Below, piece by piece: positions 28,507 to 37,888 of a stretch of 64,000 nt of DNA. Each line of letters begins with the position of its first letter. Within the stretch, counting starts at the first letter, position 1. The notes below the pieces were generated by a model. It was given only the letters and a program-made list of their open reading frames with translations, searched no databases and was not told where the DNA came from. This stretch comes from Massilia agilis (lineage in GTDB: Bacteria > Pseudomonadota > Gammaproteobacteria > Burkholderiales > Burkholderiaceae_D): positions 62,001 through 126,000 of the forward strand of contig NZ_JANUHB010000001.1 in NCBI RefSeq assembly GCF_024756255.1, given 5' to 3'. Made by a program: the position numbers and the translations under genes.

Positions 28507-29898
28507 ATGATGAACACGTTACAGGAAACAGCCATTGATGGCCTGCGCGGGCAATTGCGCGGCGACCTGTTGCAAGGCACCGACGCCGGCTACGACAGCG
28601 CGCGCCAAATCTGGAACGCCATGATCGACAAGCACCCGGCGCTGATCGTGCGCTGCGCCGACAGCGCCGACGTGCGCGCCGCACTGGCTTTTGCGCGCGA
28701 CAACGGCCTGCGCCTGGCCGTGCGCGGCGGCGGCCACAACATCGCAGGCAACGCGCTGTGCGACGACGGGCTCGTGATCGATTTGTCGCGCATGCGCGCG
28801 GTGCACGTGGACAACAGCGCGCGCCGTGCCTGGGTGCAGGGCGGCGCGCTGCTGGCCGACGTCGACCACGAGACGCAGTCGTTTGGCCTGGCCACGCCGC
28901 TGGGCATCAACTCGACGACCGGCGTGGCCGGACTCACCCTCGGCGGCGGCTTTGGCTGGCTGAGCCGCAAGTACGGGCTCAGCGCCGACAACCTGCTGTC
29001 GGCCGAGATCGTCACCGCCGGCGGCGAGCTGCTGCGCACCAGCACCACCGAGCACCCCGACCTGTTCTGGGCGATCCGCGGCGGCGGCGGCAATTTCGGC
29101 GTCGTCACCACCTTCGAGTTCGCCCTGCACGCAGTAGGGCCGCTGGTAACCGCCGCGCTGATCGTGTTCCCGTTCGACCAGGCGCGCCAGGTGCTGACGC
29201 GCTACCGCAACCTGGTGCCCCAGCTTGGCGACGACGTCAGCGTGTGGGCCGTGCTGCGCAAGGCCCCGCCCCTGCCCTTCCTGCCGGAAAACGTACACGG
29301 CAACGAGGTTGTCGTCATGGCCTTCTTCTCGCCGCTGCCCCCGGACGACGTGAGCGCCGAGCTGGACCTGGTGCGCGCATTCGGCAACCCGCACGGCGAG
29401 ATGGCCGGCGCCATGCCCTACGTGGCCTGGCAGCGCATCTTCGACCCGATGCTGGCGCCAGGCGCACGCAATTATTGGAAGTCGCACAACTTCGCCGACC
29501 TGGGCGACGAGGCCATCGACACCGTGGTGCGCCACGCCGGCGCGCTGCCGTCGGCCCATACCGAAATCTTTCTCGGCCTGCTCGGCGGGCAGGCGTCGCG
29601 TCTGGCCGCCGACGCCATCGCCTACCCGCACCGCGATGCGCTGTACGTGATGAACGTGCACGGCCGCTGGACCGCGCCGGGCGAGGATGAAGCGTGCATC
29701 AGCTGGGCGCGCACCTTCTTCGCCGAGACCGCCCCGTACGCCAGCACCGGCGTGTACATCAATTTCATGACGCAGGACGAAGGCGGACGCATCGCTGCCG
29801 CATACGGCGGCAACTATGCGCGGCTCAAGGCCATCAAGCAACGCTACGACCCGCACAACCTGTTCCGGCAAAACCAGAACATCGTGCCCGCAGCGTGA
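28507..29898 (+). CDS. FAD-linked oxidase, berberine-bridge/6-hydroxynicotine oxidase type
   Basis: 463 residues from ATGATG with AGGAGG directly upstream. The PCMH-type FAD domain has RGGGHNIAGNA, whose His is the usual covalent FAD attachment site, then STTGVAGLTLGGGFGWLSRKYGLSADNL and FWAIRGGGGNFGVVT. The Cys used for a second covalent bond in plant enzymes is absent, so single attachment is expected. The C-terminal BBE motif is YDPHNLFRQNQNI. Such enzymes oxidise alcohols, sugars or alkaloid-like amines. There is no signal peptide. It stands alone between a terminator and a chemoreceptor; substrate unknown. Confidence 0.9.
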   Translation: MMNTLQETAIDGLRGQLRGDLLQGTDAGYDSARQIWNAMIDKHPALIVRCADSADVRAALAFARDNGLRLAVRGGGHNIAGNALCDDGLVIDLSRMRAVHVDNSARRAWVQGGALLADVDHETQSFGLATPLGINSTTGVAGLTLGGGFGWLSRKYGLSADNLLSAEIVTAGGELLRTSTTEHPDLFWAIRGGGGNFGVVTTFEFALHAVGPLVTAALIVFPFDQARQVLTRYRNLVPQLGDDVSVWAVLRKAPPLPFLPENVHGNEVVVMAFFSPLPPDDVSAELDLVRAFGNPHGEMAGAMPYVAWQRIFDPMLAPGARNYWKSHNFADLGDEAIDTVVRHAGALPSAHTEIFLGLLGGQASRLAADAIAYPHRDALYVMNVHGRWTAPGEDEACISWARTFFAETAPYASTGVYINFMTQDEGGRIAAAYGGNYARLKAIKQRYDPHNLFRQNQNIVPAA

Positions 29899-30146
29899 AG
29901 CGCACACGGCGCCACGGGGCGCATGCAGGAGCCGCGTGAACAATTGCATAACTGTGTTGCATGGCGCTTTGCGCGTGTGACCGGGCCGTAAGCACAACGT
30001 AATGTCAGCCCCGTATTCTTGATCTGGTTGAATTCGCGGCGCTGCCCGGCGCTGCGCCACGACGATCCCTCATCACGCTTGGCGAAGCGCTCGCTTCGCG
30101 GCCGTGCCGCCTGGTACACCCGTTTGCTTTTCTGCTGGAGAAAAAA

Positions 30147-31799
30147 TTGTTCAAAGATGTGAAGATCAGCACCAGACTGCTGTTTGGTTTCATCATCGTC
30201 GCCCTGATTGGCGCCGTGGTTGCCGGCATCGGTATTCGCAACATGGGCAAGCTCAACGAGCAATCCGACGTGATCTACAAACAGGAACTGGTGGGCGTCT
30301 CAAGGATCAAGGACGCGAACCTGAGCCTGACCAACCTGGGACGCGCCCTGCGCAATGCCCTGCTCGCCCCGACCGAGCAGCTGCGCAACCAATACCTCGA
30401 GGATGCACAGAAGCAACGCGACCTGCTGCAGCAGAACCTGGCGCAGGCCCGTCCCCTGTTCGTCACCGAGCGCGGCAAGGCGCTGCTCGGGGGACTGGAC
30501 AACCAGCTGCAAGCCTACCTGCCGTTGGCCGATGAACTGGTCAAGCGCATCCGCGCCGAGCCGCTGCAAGCACGCAGCGACACCATCGCCTTCCTGTTTG
30601 GCACCTATTCGACCACGCTCGCCCCTGTGACCGAAACCTTGGGCGAACTGAGCCGGTTGAAGGAAACCAACGCCGCGCGCGTGGCCCAGGCCAGCGCCGA
30701 TTTGTACGCCACCAGCCGCACCACCATGCTGGTGCTGGTGCTGTGCGGGCTGGGCGCCGGCATCATCATGGGCGTCACCATGACGCGCCTGCTGACGCGC
30801 CAGCTGGGCGGCGAACCGGCACACGCGGCGGCCATCGCCGAACGCATTGCCGCGGGCGACCTGGTGACCGAGATCAATCTGCGCCCCGGCGACCAGACCA
30901 GCCTGCTGTTCGCGATGAAAAGCATGCGCGACAGCCTCGCCTCCATCGTCGGGCAGGTGCGCAACGGCACCGACGCAATCGCATCCGCCTCGGCCCAGAT
31001 CGCCGCGGGCAACCTGGACCTGTCCTCGCGCACCGAGGAGCAGGCCAGCTCGCTCGAGGAGACCGCCTCGTCGATGGAGGAACTTACCTCGACCGTCAAG
31101 CAGAATTCCGACAACGCCCAGCAAGCCAACAAGCTGGCGGGCAGCGCCTCGTCCGTCGCGACCAAGGGCGGTGAAGTGGTGGGCCAGGTGGTGCAGACAA
31201 TGGGCTCGATCAACACCTCGGCACGCAAGATCGTCGACATCATCGGCGTGATCGACGGCATTGCATTTCAAACCAATATTCTCGCCCTGAATGCGGCCGT
31301 GGAAGCGGCGCGCGCCGGTGAACAAGGGCGCGGCTTTGCAGTGGTGGCAGGCGAGGTGCGCACGCTTGCGCAACGATCCGCGGCGGCAGCCAAGGAAATC
31401 AAGCAGCTGATCGACGACTCGGTGGGCAAGGTGGAAGCCGGCACCAGGCTGGTGGACCAGGCCGGGGCAACCATGAAGGAGGTCGTGTCCAGCGTCGAGC
31501 GCGTGACGGCAATCATGGGCGAAATCACCACTGCCAGCTACGAGCAGACTTCCGGAATCGAGCAGGTCAACCAGGCCATCGCGCAGATGGACCAAACCAC
31601 GCAGCAAAATGCCGCTCTGGTCGAGGAGGCGGCGGCTGCGGCCGAAGCAATGCAGGAACAGGCGACCAGGCTGGCCGAGCTGGTGCAGGTGTTCCGGATC
31701 GATGAACAAGCCGCCCCTGCGCAGCGCGAATTGAGCGTGGCGCAGCCGGCAGCGTCACCGCGCCTGGCGCTGCAGACGGAGGAATGGGAAACGGTTTGA
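30147..31799 (+). CDS. methyl-accepting chemotaxis protein
   Basis: 550 residues from a TTG start with CTGGAG six bases upstream. Transmembrane helices at about 11-33 and 190-212 flank a periplasmic four-helix-type sensor (34-189). A HAMP domain follows, then the cytoplasmic signalling coil with the conserved hairpin IDGIAFQTNILALNAAVEAA and GRGFAVVAGEVRTLAQRS. The C-terminus ends EWETV, close to the NWETF docking pentapeptide of CheR/CheB. The overall layout is the Tsr-like type common in Burkholderiales. The ligand is unknown. It ends 22 bases before a family A repeat. Confidence 0.93.
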   Translation: MFKDVKISTRLLFGFIIVALIGAVVAGIGIRNMGKLNEQSDVIYKQELVGVSRIKDANLSLTNLGRALRNALLAPTEQLRNQYLEDAQKQRDLLQQNLAQARPLFVTERGKALLGGLDNQLQAYLPLADELVKRIRAEPLQARSDTIAFLFGTYSTTLAPVTETLGELSRLKETNAARVAQASADLYATSRTTMLVLVLCGLGAGIIMGVTMTRLLTRQLGGEPAHAAAIAERIAAGDLVTEINLRPGDQTSLLFAMKSMRDSLASIVGQVRNGTDAIASASAQIAAGNLDLSSRTEEQASSLEETASSMEELTSTVKQNSDNAQQANKLAGSASSVATKGGEVVGQVVQTMGSINTSARKIVDIIGVIDGIAFQTNILALNAAVEAARAGEQGRGFAVVAGEVRTLAQRSAAAAKEIKQLIDDSVGKVEAGTRLVDQAGATMKEVVSSVERVTAIMGEITTASYEQTSGIEQVNQAIAQMDQTTQQNAALVEEAAAAAEAMQEQATRLAELVQVFRIDEQAAPAQRELSVAQPAASPRLALQTEEWETV

Positions 31800-31821
31800 G
31801 GCGGGGCATCATCCAGGCTGG

Positions 31822-31901
31822 TTGAACGCGTGGGCAGAATCTGCCCACCCTACCGGTCTCGGCCCTTCGTAGGGTGGGCGGATTCCGCCCACGCGTTCAA
31901 C
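31822..31901. repeat. family A palindromic repeat, copy 3 (halves in reverse order)
   Basis: Here the order is swapped: TTGAACGCGTGGGCAGAATC then TGCCCACCCTAC comes first, and GTAGGGTGGGCGGATTCCGC then CCACGCGTTCAAC follows after 15 bases. The halves still face each other and can pair. It lies between the convergent chemoreceptor and glycosyltransferase-mutase genes. Confidence 0.85.
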
Positions 31902-31935
31902 GACCGCATGCGGGCAGAAGCACGAACATGCGCCC

Positions 31936-34560
31936 CTATTCGGCCTGTGCTTGCTGCCCCTGCTTTGGCGCGGCCGATGCCTGCGCCGCGTCGGCGGCGG
32001 CCTGCAGTGCCAGCACCGTGTCGGCCGCCTTCTTGCCAGCCAGCAGGGCGTGGTCCGAGTTGTAGTACTCCCACTCGCTGTAGCGGCCGGCCAGGGTAAT
32101 GTCGAACTGCTTCAGCCAGGCCTTGCAGGTCTCCACGTTCTTTGCGCGGTTGTGGTCATACAACACATAGGCAATCGGCATGTCCACCTGGTTGGCCGCC
32201 AGGATCTTGTCGCCCGGCTGGATCATTCCGACCTTGCGGCAGTCCTCGATCGCGCGTGCGATCAGCTCGTCGCCATCGACCGGCAGCGGCTTGTACGGCG
32301 AGTACGAGATCTCGCACGTGAAGCCGAAGCCGCCCGGCGGGTTGCACTGCGGGCTGGCATTGCCCTGCACGAAGATGCGGTGGAAGATCGTGTCTTCCGG
32401 GTAGTAGATCCAGTGCTTGTCGGTTGCCACGCGGTCGATGCCGATGTTCACGCAACGGATCGACACATGGCGCAGGCCCTTGGCCGCGGCGCGAACCTCT
32501 TCCGGCGCCTCGTCGCCGATCAGCTTGACCAACTCCGGCAAGGGCATGGTCGAGACCAGGTTGTCGTAGCGGAAGCGGCGGCCGTCGGCCAGCGCCACCA
32601 CGTGCTCGCGCGGCAGCACCTGCACCACGTCGGCATTGGTCTCGACTTTTCCCTTGATGTGCGGCTTGAAGCCGTCCATCAGCGCCTGGAAGCCGCCCTT
32701 GAGCGGATAGCCGAAGCGCGCGTTCGGGCCCATCGGCTTGGCCACCGGCTCCAGCGCGCCGGAAATGATTTCCTCCAGGTTCGGCAGCGGCACCCGTCCG
32801 CCGAGCCACGAGGTTTCCATCTCGGTCAGCGGGACGGTCCAGATCTTGCGGTTGTATGGAATCGCAAAGTGCTTGGCGATGCCCTTGCCCCAGACCTTGT
32901 AGATGAACTGCTCGAAGTTGCGGACCTGGCCCTTGACCGACTTGTCGGTGTTGCACACGTCGGTGGTGCCGTCGGCGCAGCAATCCTCGATCTGAGTTGC
33001 ATCGAGCGATTCGGCCGCCTCGTCCACGCCGTAGCGCGCTTCGATCGCCCCCATCACGCACTCGGTGATGACCGTCGGCGGCAGGCCGTACAGCGCGCCC
33101 TGGAACGGGTAGCGGGTGTACACGCCCTTGCTGTACACCCAGGCCTCGCGGTTCTGCCAGTGCACGTTATCGCCCAGCAGCACCTCGTACATCTTCAGCA
33201 CGTAGGGGTCGTTCGAGAACATGATGTGGCCGGCGTAATCGAAGGTGAAGCCATTGTCCTCGATCGAGCGGCACCAGCCGCCAATGGTCTGGTTACGCTC
33301 CAGCAGCACGGTATCCGCGCCCAGGTGGTAGGCCGCCGACAGGCCAGTCGGGCCGCCGCCGATGATCACGTTGCGGTAAGACGACTTCTGCGCCGCCTGC
33401 ACCGGCAGCGGGTTCACCTGCGCACCGGCGTCGCCGCCGTGCGCCACCAGGCGGTGCGCCTTGTTGCCCGGCGCCGTGGCCTGGATCAGCTGGTGCATGC
33501 TCGTTGCCGTGTTGTCCCACGAGGTGCGGGCGACGATCTCGCGCATGCGCCGCGCCATCGCGGCCTTCTGCTCGCTTGACGCGGCCAGCGCACGCTCGCA
33601 GGCAGTGATGAACTGTTCCGGCGTTTCGGCAATCGCCACCACGTCGCCATACGGCACCTTGACGTCGGTGATCGGGGTGGACACCGCCGGCAGCTCGGCT
33701 GCCATGTACTCGAGCACCTTGGTCGGACTGATGAACTTCGTCGATTCGTTCAAGGCGAACGGCAGCAGGCACACGTCCCAGCCCGCCAGGAACTGCGGCA
33801 AGGCCTTGTAGTCCTGCTGGCCGAGGTAGTGGATGTTCCTGGCCCGCGGCAACGCGGCCGGGTCGATCTTCACCACCGGGCCGACCAGCACGATGTTCCA
33901 TTCCGGATGCGCCTCGGCCATGGCCTTGACCAGCTCGGTATCGAAACGCTCGTCGATCACGCCGTAAAAGCCCAGGCGCGGCCCGGCATACGGTTCCTGG
34001 CTCGGGTGGCTGCTGGCGCGGTCGAGCGCCTTGCGGAAGTGGGCGGCATCGACACTGCTCGGGAAGCAGTGCGCGTTGTTGTGGCGCTCCTTCTTGGCCT
34101 CGTACAGGCTGGGGCCGCCGGTGAAGACCAGGTCGGCGATGTTCAGCAACGCGGTCTCGCGCTGCAGCAGCTGTTTCGGCGAATTCTTGAATGCTGCCAG
34201 TTCGTCCATGCAGTCATAGACCACCAGCGCGGGGTGCAGCCCTTGCAGCAGCGGCAGGGCCATCGGGGTGTAGAACCAGACGACGGGTTGTTCGCCCTCG
34301 GGCACCAGGTCCGCCAGCAGGGTCTGCAGGGTCGGGATCTGGTCGTCGTGGAAGCCCGGGGCATGGATCGCGGTATGCGGCTGGCACACCGTAATGTTCG
34401 GCGCAACCGCCGTTTTCTTCAGGTGTGCCTGCCCCTCGTGATAGACCGGTTCCTCGACAAACAGGATTTGGTAGTGTTCCGCCAGGCGCGTCATCAAGTG
34501 CTGTGGGCGCTGGAACACAAAATCCCAACGCAAGTGGCAAAACACGATCAGGGTCGGCAT
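31936..34560 (-). CDS. fusion of GT4-like glycosyltransferase and UDP-galactopyranose-mutase-like flavoprotein
   Basis: 874 residues with ribosome site AAAGGA nine bases before ATG. Residues 1-365 are a GT-B glycosyltransferase: HLRWDFVFQRPQHL at the start, GFYGVIDERFD opening the donor half, and SPTKVLEYMAAELPAVST as the nucleotide-sugar loop. After a linker (366-393) a second enzyme begins with the FAD motif VIIGGGPTGLSAAYHLG (398-414) and continues with FDYAGHIMFSNDP, PFQGALYGLP and GGRFRY-like motifs of UDP-galactopyranose mutase and its amine-oxidase-fold relatives. No stop or frameshift separates the halves. Presumably it makes and transfers a sugar for a surface polysaccharide, but no other glycan genes are adjacent. 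Confidence 0.85.
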   Translation of the reverse strand: MPTLIVFCHLRWDFVFQRPQHLMTRLAEHYQILFVEEPVYHEGQAHLKKTAVAPNITVCQPHTAIHAPGFHDDQIPTLQTLLADLVPEGEQPVVWFYTPMALPLLQGLHPALVVYDCMDELAAFKNSPKQLLQRETALLNIADLVFTGGPSLYEAKKERHNNAHCFPSSVDAAHFRKALDRASSHPSQEPYAGPRLGFYGVIDERFDTELVKAMAEAHPEWNIVLVGPVVKIDPAALPRARNIHYLGQQDYKALPQFLAGWDVCLLPFALNESTKFISPTKVLEYMAAELPAVSTPITDVKVPYGDVVAIAETPEQFITACERALAASSEQKAAMARRMREIVARTSWDNTATSMHQLIQATAPGNKAHRLVAHGGDAGAQVNPLPVQAAQKSSYRNVIIGGGPTGLSAAYHLGADTVLLERNQTIGGWCRSIEDNGFTFDYAGHIMFSNDPYVLKMYEVLLGDNVHWQNREAWVYSKGVYTRYPFQGALYGLPPTVITECVMGAIEARYGVDEAAESLDATQIEDCCADGTTDVCNTDKSVKGQVRNFEQFIYKVWGKGIAKHFAIPYNRKIWTVPLTEMETSWLGGRVPLPNLEEIISGALEPVAKPMGPNARFGYPLKGGFQALMDGFKPHIKGKVETNADVVQVLPREHVVALADGRRFRYDNLVSTMPLPELVKLIGDEAPEEVRAAAKGLRHVSIRCVNIGIDRVATDKHWIYYPEDTIFHRIFVQGNASPQCNPPGGFGFTCEISYSPYKPLPVDGDELIARAIEDCRKVGMIQPGDKILAANQVDMPIAYVLYDHNRAKNVETCKAWLKQFDITLAGRYSEWEYYNSDHALLAGKKAADTVLALQAAADAAQASAAPKQGQQAQAE

Positions 34561-34909
34561 GTTCAGTTTTCCTTTCGCCTTTGTGGCTGTTTTGATTGAT
34601 CTGGGAGTTGCTGCGCGGGTCGTCGGCACGAGGGCTTGTGGCACCTGGCCGAACCACGCCAGACCGGGAAATCGTAACATGCTACTTTTCTAAGATTTTC
34701 ATTTATACATTGCAATTTTTCCCTGTGGAAATGGAATGTATGTACCGCCAACAGGCGTTTCATAGGAGAGGCTGCCTAGGCCGGAAGCCGAATGTCGGCC
34801 CAGTCCTACAACGATTCAAGAAAAAACACTACGAAAACTCATCATGTGCGCAAGCGTGCGCGGGCGCGCGCGTACGCGCGAGGGGAAGCGGCGGCGAATA
34901 ATGGGATGC
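34561..34909. other. intergenic region with AT-rich promoter zone and alternating CG tract
   Basis: No gene is supported here; open frames lack ribosome sites and resemble nothing. Two features stand out. Bases 34680-34750 are strikingly AT-rich for this genome and contain a probable promoter for the fusion gene on the minus strand. Bases 34846-34880 are a run of alternating purine and pyrimidine (CGCGCGCGTACGCGCG in the middle), which could adopt a Z-DNA form. A family A repeat follows directly. Confidence 0.5.
34687..34715 (-). promoter_or_regulatory. probable sigma-70 promoter of the glycosyltransferase-mutase gene
   Basis: On the minus strand TTGCAA (34710-34715) and TAGAAA (34687-34692) are separated by exactly 17 bases, in the most AT-rich stretch of the neighbourhood. 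A nearby TATAAA (34702-34707) is an alternative -10. The resulting leader would be about 120 bases long before the ATG at 34560. Confidence 0.4.
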
Positions 34910-35009
34910 GTAGGGTGGGCGGGTTTCCCGCCCACGCGTTCAACACGGGCGTGCCGGGCCACTACGCGGAGATGGTTTGTACGCGTGGGCGGAGACCCGC
35001 CCACCCTAC
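34910..35009. repeat. family A palindromic repeat, copy 4
   Basis: GTAGGGTGGGCGGGTTTCCC then GCCCACGCGTTCAAC at the left; TACGCGTGGGCGGAGACCCG then CCCACCCTAC at the right. It sits ten bases beyond the stop of the DUF2863-type gene and upstream of the glycosyltransferase-mutase promoter zone. Confidence 0.87.
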
Positions 35010-35018
35010 AAAACCGGT

Positions 35019-36212
35019 TCAGGCCGATTCGAAGCGCTCGGCGCCTTCGGGCTGGCCTTCCTCGGTGAAGTCGGCCGCCGTCTCGACCACGCCAACACCG
35101 AACGACAGCAGCGCCTCGCACATCGTGTCGAGTTCTTCGCCCAGGTCCGCCGACAGGTCGATCGGCCGGTCCAGCGTGCCAACCAGTTCGTCGCCGCGAT
35201 AGAGGTTGGTGCGCAGCAGCGCGTTCTCGCCGCCGTCGAGCACCGCGACCACGGCACGCGCATCTTCCAGCGCCAGGGCATGCTTGCCCAGCACATGGTT
35301 GACCTCGGCCAGCGACACCAGCATCGCCAACTCCTCTGCACCCTGGGCGCGGGCGCCGAAGAACAGGTCCTGGTACAGGAAGTTGACCTCCAGGGCGTCT
35401 GGCACGGCCGCAAAGCAGCGCTTGAGCAGCGGCGCGGCCTGCCGGGTCCACGCGCGGTAGCGCTCCATGCGCGCGTCGAAATAGGCTTCGCTGCCCGCCT
35501 CGTCTTCCGGCACCTCATAGAACGGGTCGTCGGCGCGCTTAAGCGAAAAGCCGAACAGGAAGCGCAGTTCCATCGCCTCGTCGTCCGGCGCAAAGTCCTC
35601 GCCGCTCCAGCCGCGCATGGACGCTTCCAGCAGCGGCACCGGGGTGGGCTTCTTCGACGTCATCGAGCCGGCGGCCTCGCGCACGATCTCGTGCAGCGTG
35701 CCGTAGGTGATCGCGTTCACTTCCTCCAGGTCGTACAGGTGGCGCACCAGCACCACGCTGGCCTGTTCGCTTTCCAGGCCATCGCGCTTGAAGCTGCGCA
35801 CCAGCTCGTCGAACGCGGCCTCGTCCTGGAACACCTGGTCTTCCTTCAGCCCGCCGATGCTGCGCACGAACAGCGGCACCAGGAACGCGTCGATTTCGAG
35901 CTCGGGCGCGCCTTCGCGGCGGATCCGCTGGCTGGCCGCCTCTTCCTCGATACGGTCGCGCAGGTAGCGGCAGGCGTCGGGGTCGGACAGCTTGGTGAAT
36001 TCGACGGCGCCATACAGCACCTCGTCATGCTTGCGGCGCAGCGCGCGCCGCACCAGGGTGAGCAGCTCCTCCTCGCGCGGGCTGTCCGTGCCGGCCTCGC
36101 CGCGCTCGATGACGGTGAGCGCGAGCATCGACAGCTCGCGCAGCTGCGCGTCGGGATTGGGCTGCGGCGTGTTGTTTGACTTTCTCGGCAGGGGACGCTT
36201 GTTACGGGGCAT
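35019..36212 (-). CDS. DUF2863-type protein
   Basis: 397 residues, soluble, acidic, with a basic N-terminus (PRNKRPLPRKSNN). No enzyme motif is seen. Helical segments dominate the first half (ELLTLVRRALRRKHDEVLYG, YLRDRIEEEAASQRIRR), and the second half is mixed. I recall it as a DUF2863 protein, a family found mainly in Burkholderiales with no assigned role. It is divergent from the purine permease across 218 bases. The assignment rests on memory of the family, so the name is moderately sure while the gene itself is certain. Confidence 0.68.
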   Translation of the reverse strand: MPRNKRPLPRKSNNTPQPNPDAQLRELSMLALTVIERGEAGTDSPREEELLTLVRRALRRKHDEVLYGAVEFTKLSDPDACRYLRDRIEEEAASQRIRREGAPELEIDAFLVPLFVRSIGGLKEDQVFQDEAAFDELVRSFKRDGLESEQASVVLVRHLYDLEEVNAITYGTLHEIVREAAGSMTSKKPTPVPLLEASMRGWSGEDFAPDDEAMELRFLFGFSLKRADDPFYEVPEDEAGSEAYFDARMERYRAWTRQAAPLLKRCFAAVPDALEVNFLYQDLFFGARAQGAEELAMLVSLAEVNHVLGKHALALEDARAVVAVLDGGENALLRTNLYRGDELVGTLDRPIDLSADLGEELDTMCEALLSFGVGVVETAADFTEEGQPEGAERFESA

Positions 36213-36430
36213 GGGAGTCCGACAGTTTGATCAAACCGACATGGTATCAAATCCACCTCGCCGCGGTTCGGCCGGCGAAACCGAGAAATTTTTCGCCGGT
36301 TTGTCGAACTTTCAAGGGCCAGCAGGTAGAATTCCGCCACGCGCCGCCGCCGGACAATGCGATAGTGAAACGATGTTATGCTTTCGTCATCGCGCCGGGC
36401 GCGGCCGCTCATCCACCACAGATCGCTACC

Positions 36431-37723
36431 ATGCTCGAAAACCTTTTCAAACTCCGAGAGAACGGCACCAACGTCCGCACCGAACTGATCGCCGGCCTGA
36501 CCACCTTCCTGACGATGGCGTACATCATCTTCGTCAACCCGTCGATCCTGGGCACGGCCGGCGTGCCGAAAGACGCCGTGTTCGTCGCCACCTGTCTCGT
36601 GTCCGCGCTGGGATCGGCCGTGATGGCCCTGTACGCGAACTACCCGATCGCCATGGCGCCCGGCATGGGCCTGAACGCCTACTTTGCGTTTGCGGTGGTG
36701 CTGGGCATGGGCATCGCCTGGCCGGCGGCGCTGGGCGCCGTGTTCGTGTCGGGCTGCCTGTTCATCCTGGTCACGGTACTGGGCCTGCGCGGCATGATCG
36801 TGGCCGGCATCCCCAAGTCGCTGCGCACCGCCATCACGGTGGGTATTGGCCTGTTCCTGGCGCTGATTGCGTTAAAGAGCGCCGGCATCGTGGTCGGCAG
36901 CGAACCCACGCTGGTGAAGGCGGGTGATTTGCACAAGCCCGAGGCCATCATGGCAATCCTCGGCTTCTTCCTGATCGTCACGCTCGACAAGCTACGCGTG
37001 AAGGGCGCCATCCTGATTGGCATCATCGTCGTGACCGTGCTTTCGTTCTTCTTCGGCGGGAACGTCTTCCATGGCGTGTTCTCGGCGCCGCCGTCGATCG
37101 CCCCGACGCTGCTCAAGCTGGATATCCCGGGCGCCCTCTCCAGCGGCATCCTGAATGTGGTGCTGGTGTTCTTCCTGGTCGAACTGTTCGACGCCACCGG
37201 CACGTTGATGGGCGTGGCCAGCCGCGCCGGCCTGCTGGTCGAGGGCAAGATGGACCGCCTGAACAAGGCGCTGCTGGCCGACAGCGCGGCGATCCTCGCC
37301 GGCTCGATGCTGGGCACCTCGAGCACCACCGCCTACATCGAAAGCGCGGCCGGCGTGCAGGCTGGCGGCCGCACGGGCCTGACCGCCCTGACGGTTGCGG
37401 TGCTGTTCCTGGCCGCCCTGTTCATCGCGCCGCTGGCCGGCGTGGTGCCGGCCTATGCCACCGCGCCTGCCCTGCTGTTCGTGGCCTGCCTGATGCTGCG
37501 CGACCTGGTCGACATCGAATGGGCGGACACCACCGAGAGCATTCCGGCCGCGATCACCGCGCTGCTGATGCCCTTCACGTATTCGATCGCGGAAGGCATC
37601 GCATTCGGCTTCATCACCTACGCGGTGCTCAAGCTGCTGACCGGCCGCGCACGCGAGGTCAAGCCGGTGATCTGGGTGATCGCCGCGCTGTTCGCTTTCA
37701 AGATCGTCTACATCGGCACCTGA
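36431..37723 (+). CDS. NCS2 family purine permease (AzgA/GhxP-like)
   Basis: 430 residues with about 12-14 hydrophobic segments. The family signature is the opening NVRTELIAGLTTFLTMAYII followed by FVNPSIL, then MAPGMGLNAYFAF and LVELFDATGTLMGVASRAG. This COG2252 group imports adenine, guanine or hypoxanthine with protons across the inner membrane. The ATG chosen begins MLENLFKLRENG, the usual N-terminus; an upstream in-frame extension overlaps the divergent DUF2863-type gene and was rejected. Which purine it carries cannot be told. Confidence 0.92.
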   Translation: MLENLFKLRENGTNVRTELIAGLTTFLTMAYIIFVNPSILGTAGVPKDAVFVATCLVSALGSAVMALYANYPIAMAPGMGLNAYFAFAVVLGMGIAWPAALGAVFVSGCLFILVTVLGLRGMIVAGIPKSLRTAITVGIGLFLALIALKSAGIVVGSEPTLVKAGDLHKPEAIMAILGFFLIVTLDKLRVKGAILIGIIVVTVLSFFFGGNVFHGVFSAPPSIAPTLLKLDIPGALSSGILNVVLVFFLVELFDATGTLMGVASRAGLLVEGKMDRLNKALLADSAAILAGSMLGTSSTTAYIESAAGVQAGGRTGLTALTVAVLFLAALFIAPLAGVVPAYATAPALLFVACLMLRDLVDIEWADTTESIPAAITALLMPFTYSIAEGIAFGFITYAVLKLLTGRAREVKPVIWVIAALFAFKIVYIGT

Positions 37724-37734
37724 CAAAAGGCATC

Positions 37735-37752
37735 GCCGGCGGTCGCGCCGGC
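37735..37752 (+). terminator. possible hairpin terminator after the purine permease
   Basis: A 7-bp GC stem, GCCGGCG-GTCG-CGCCGGC, twelve bases after the permease stop. Only a weak T-rich stretch (CGTCTTTC) follows, so termination may be partial or Rho-assisted. Confidence 0.35.
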
Positions 37753-37888
37753 TCGTCTTTCGGGCTACAATGTGAACTCAGCCGCACGGCGCGCCACGCG
37801 CGCTCCAAGCCGGGCGGGCGACTCACGAAAGACGGGCTGGCCCCGCCGCGCGCTCGGCGCGGCGCATGCGCCAGCCGCACGGATGCCT

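Noticed and set aside
34596..34901. 101-codon plus-strand frame upstream of the DUF2863-type gene
   Set aside because: No ribosome site, no similarity, and it covers the AT-rich promoter zone of the fusion gene.
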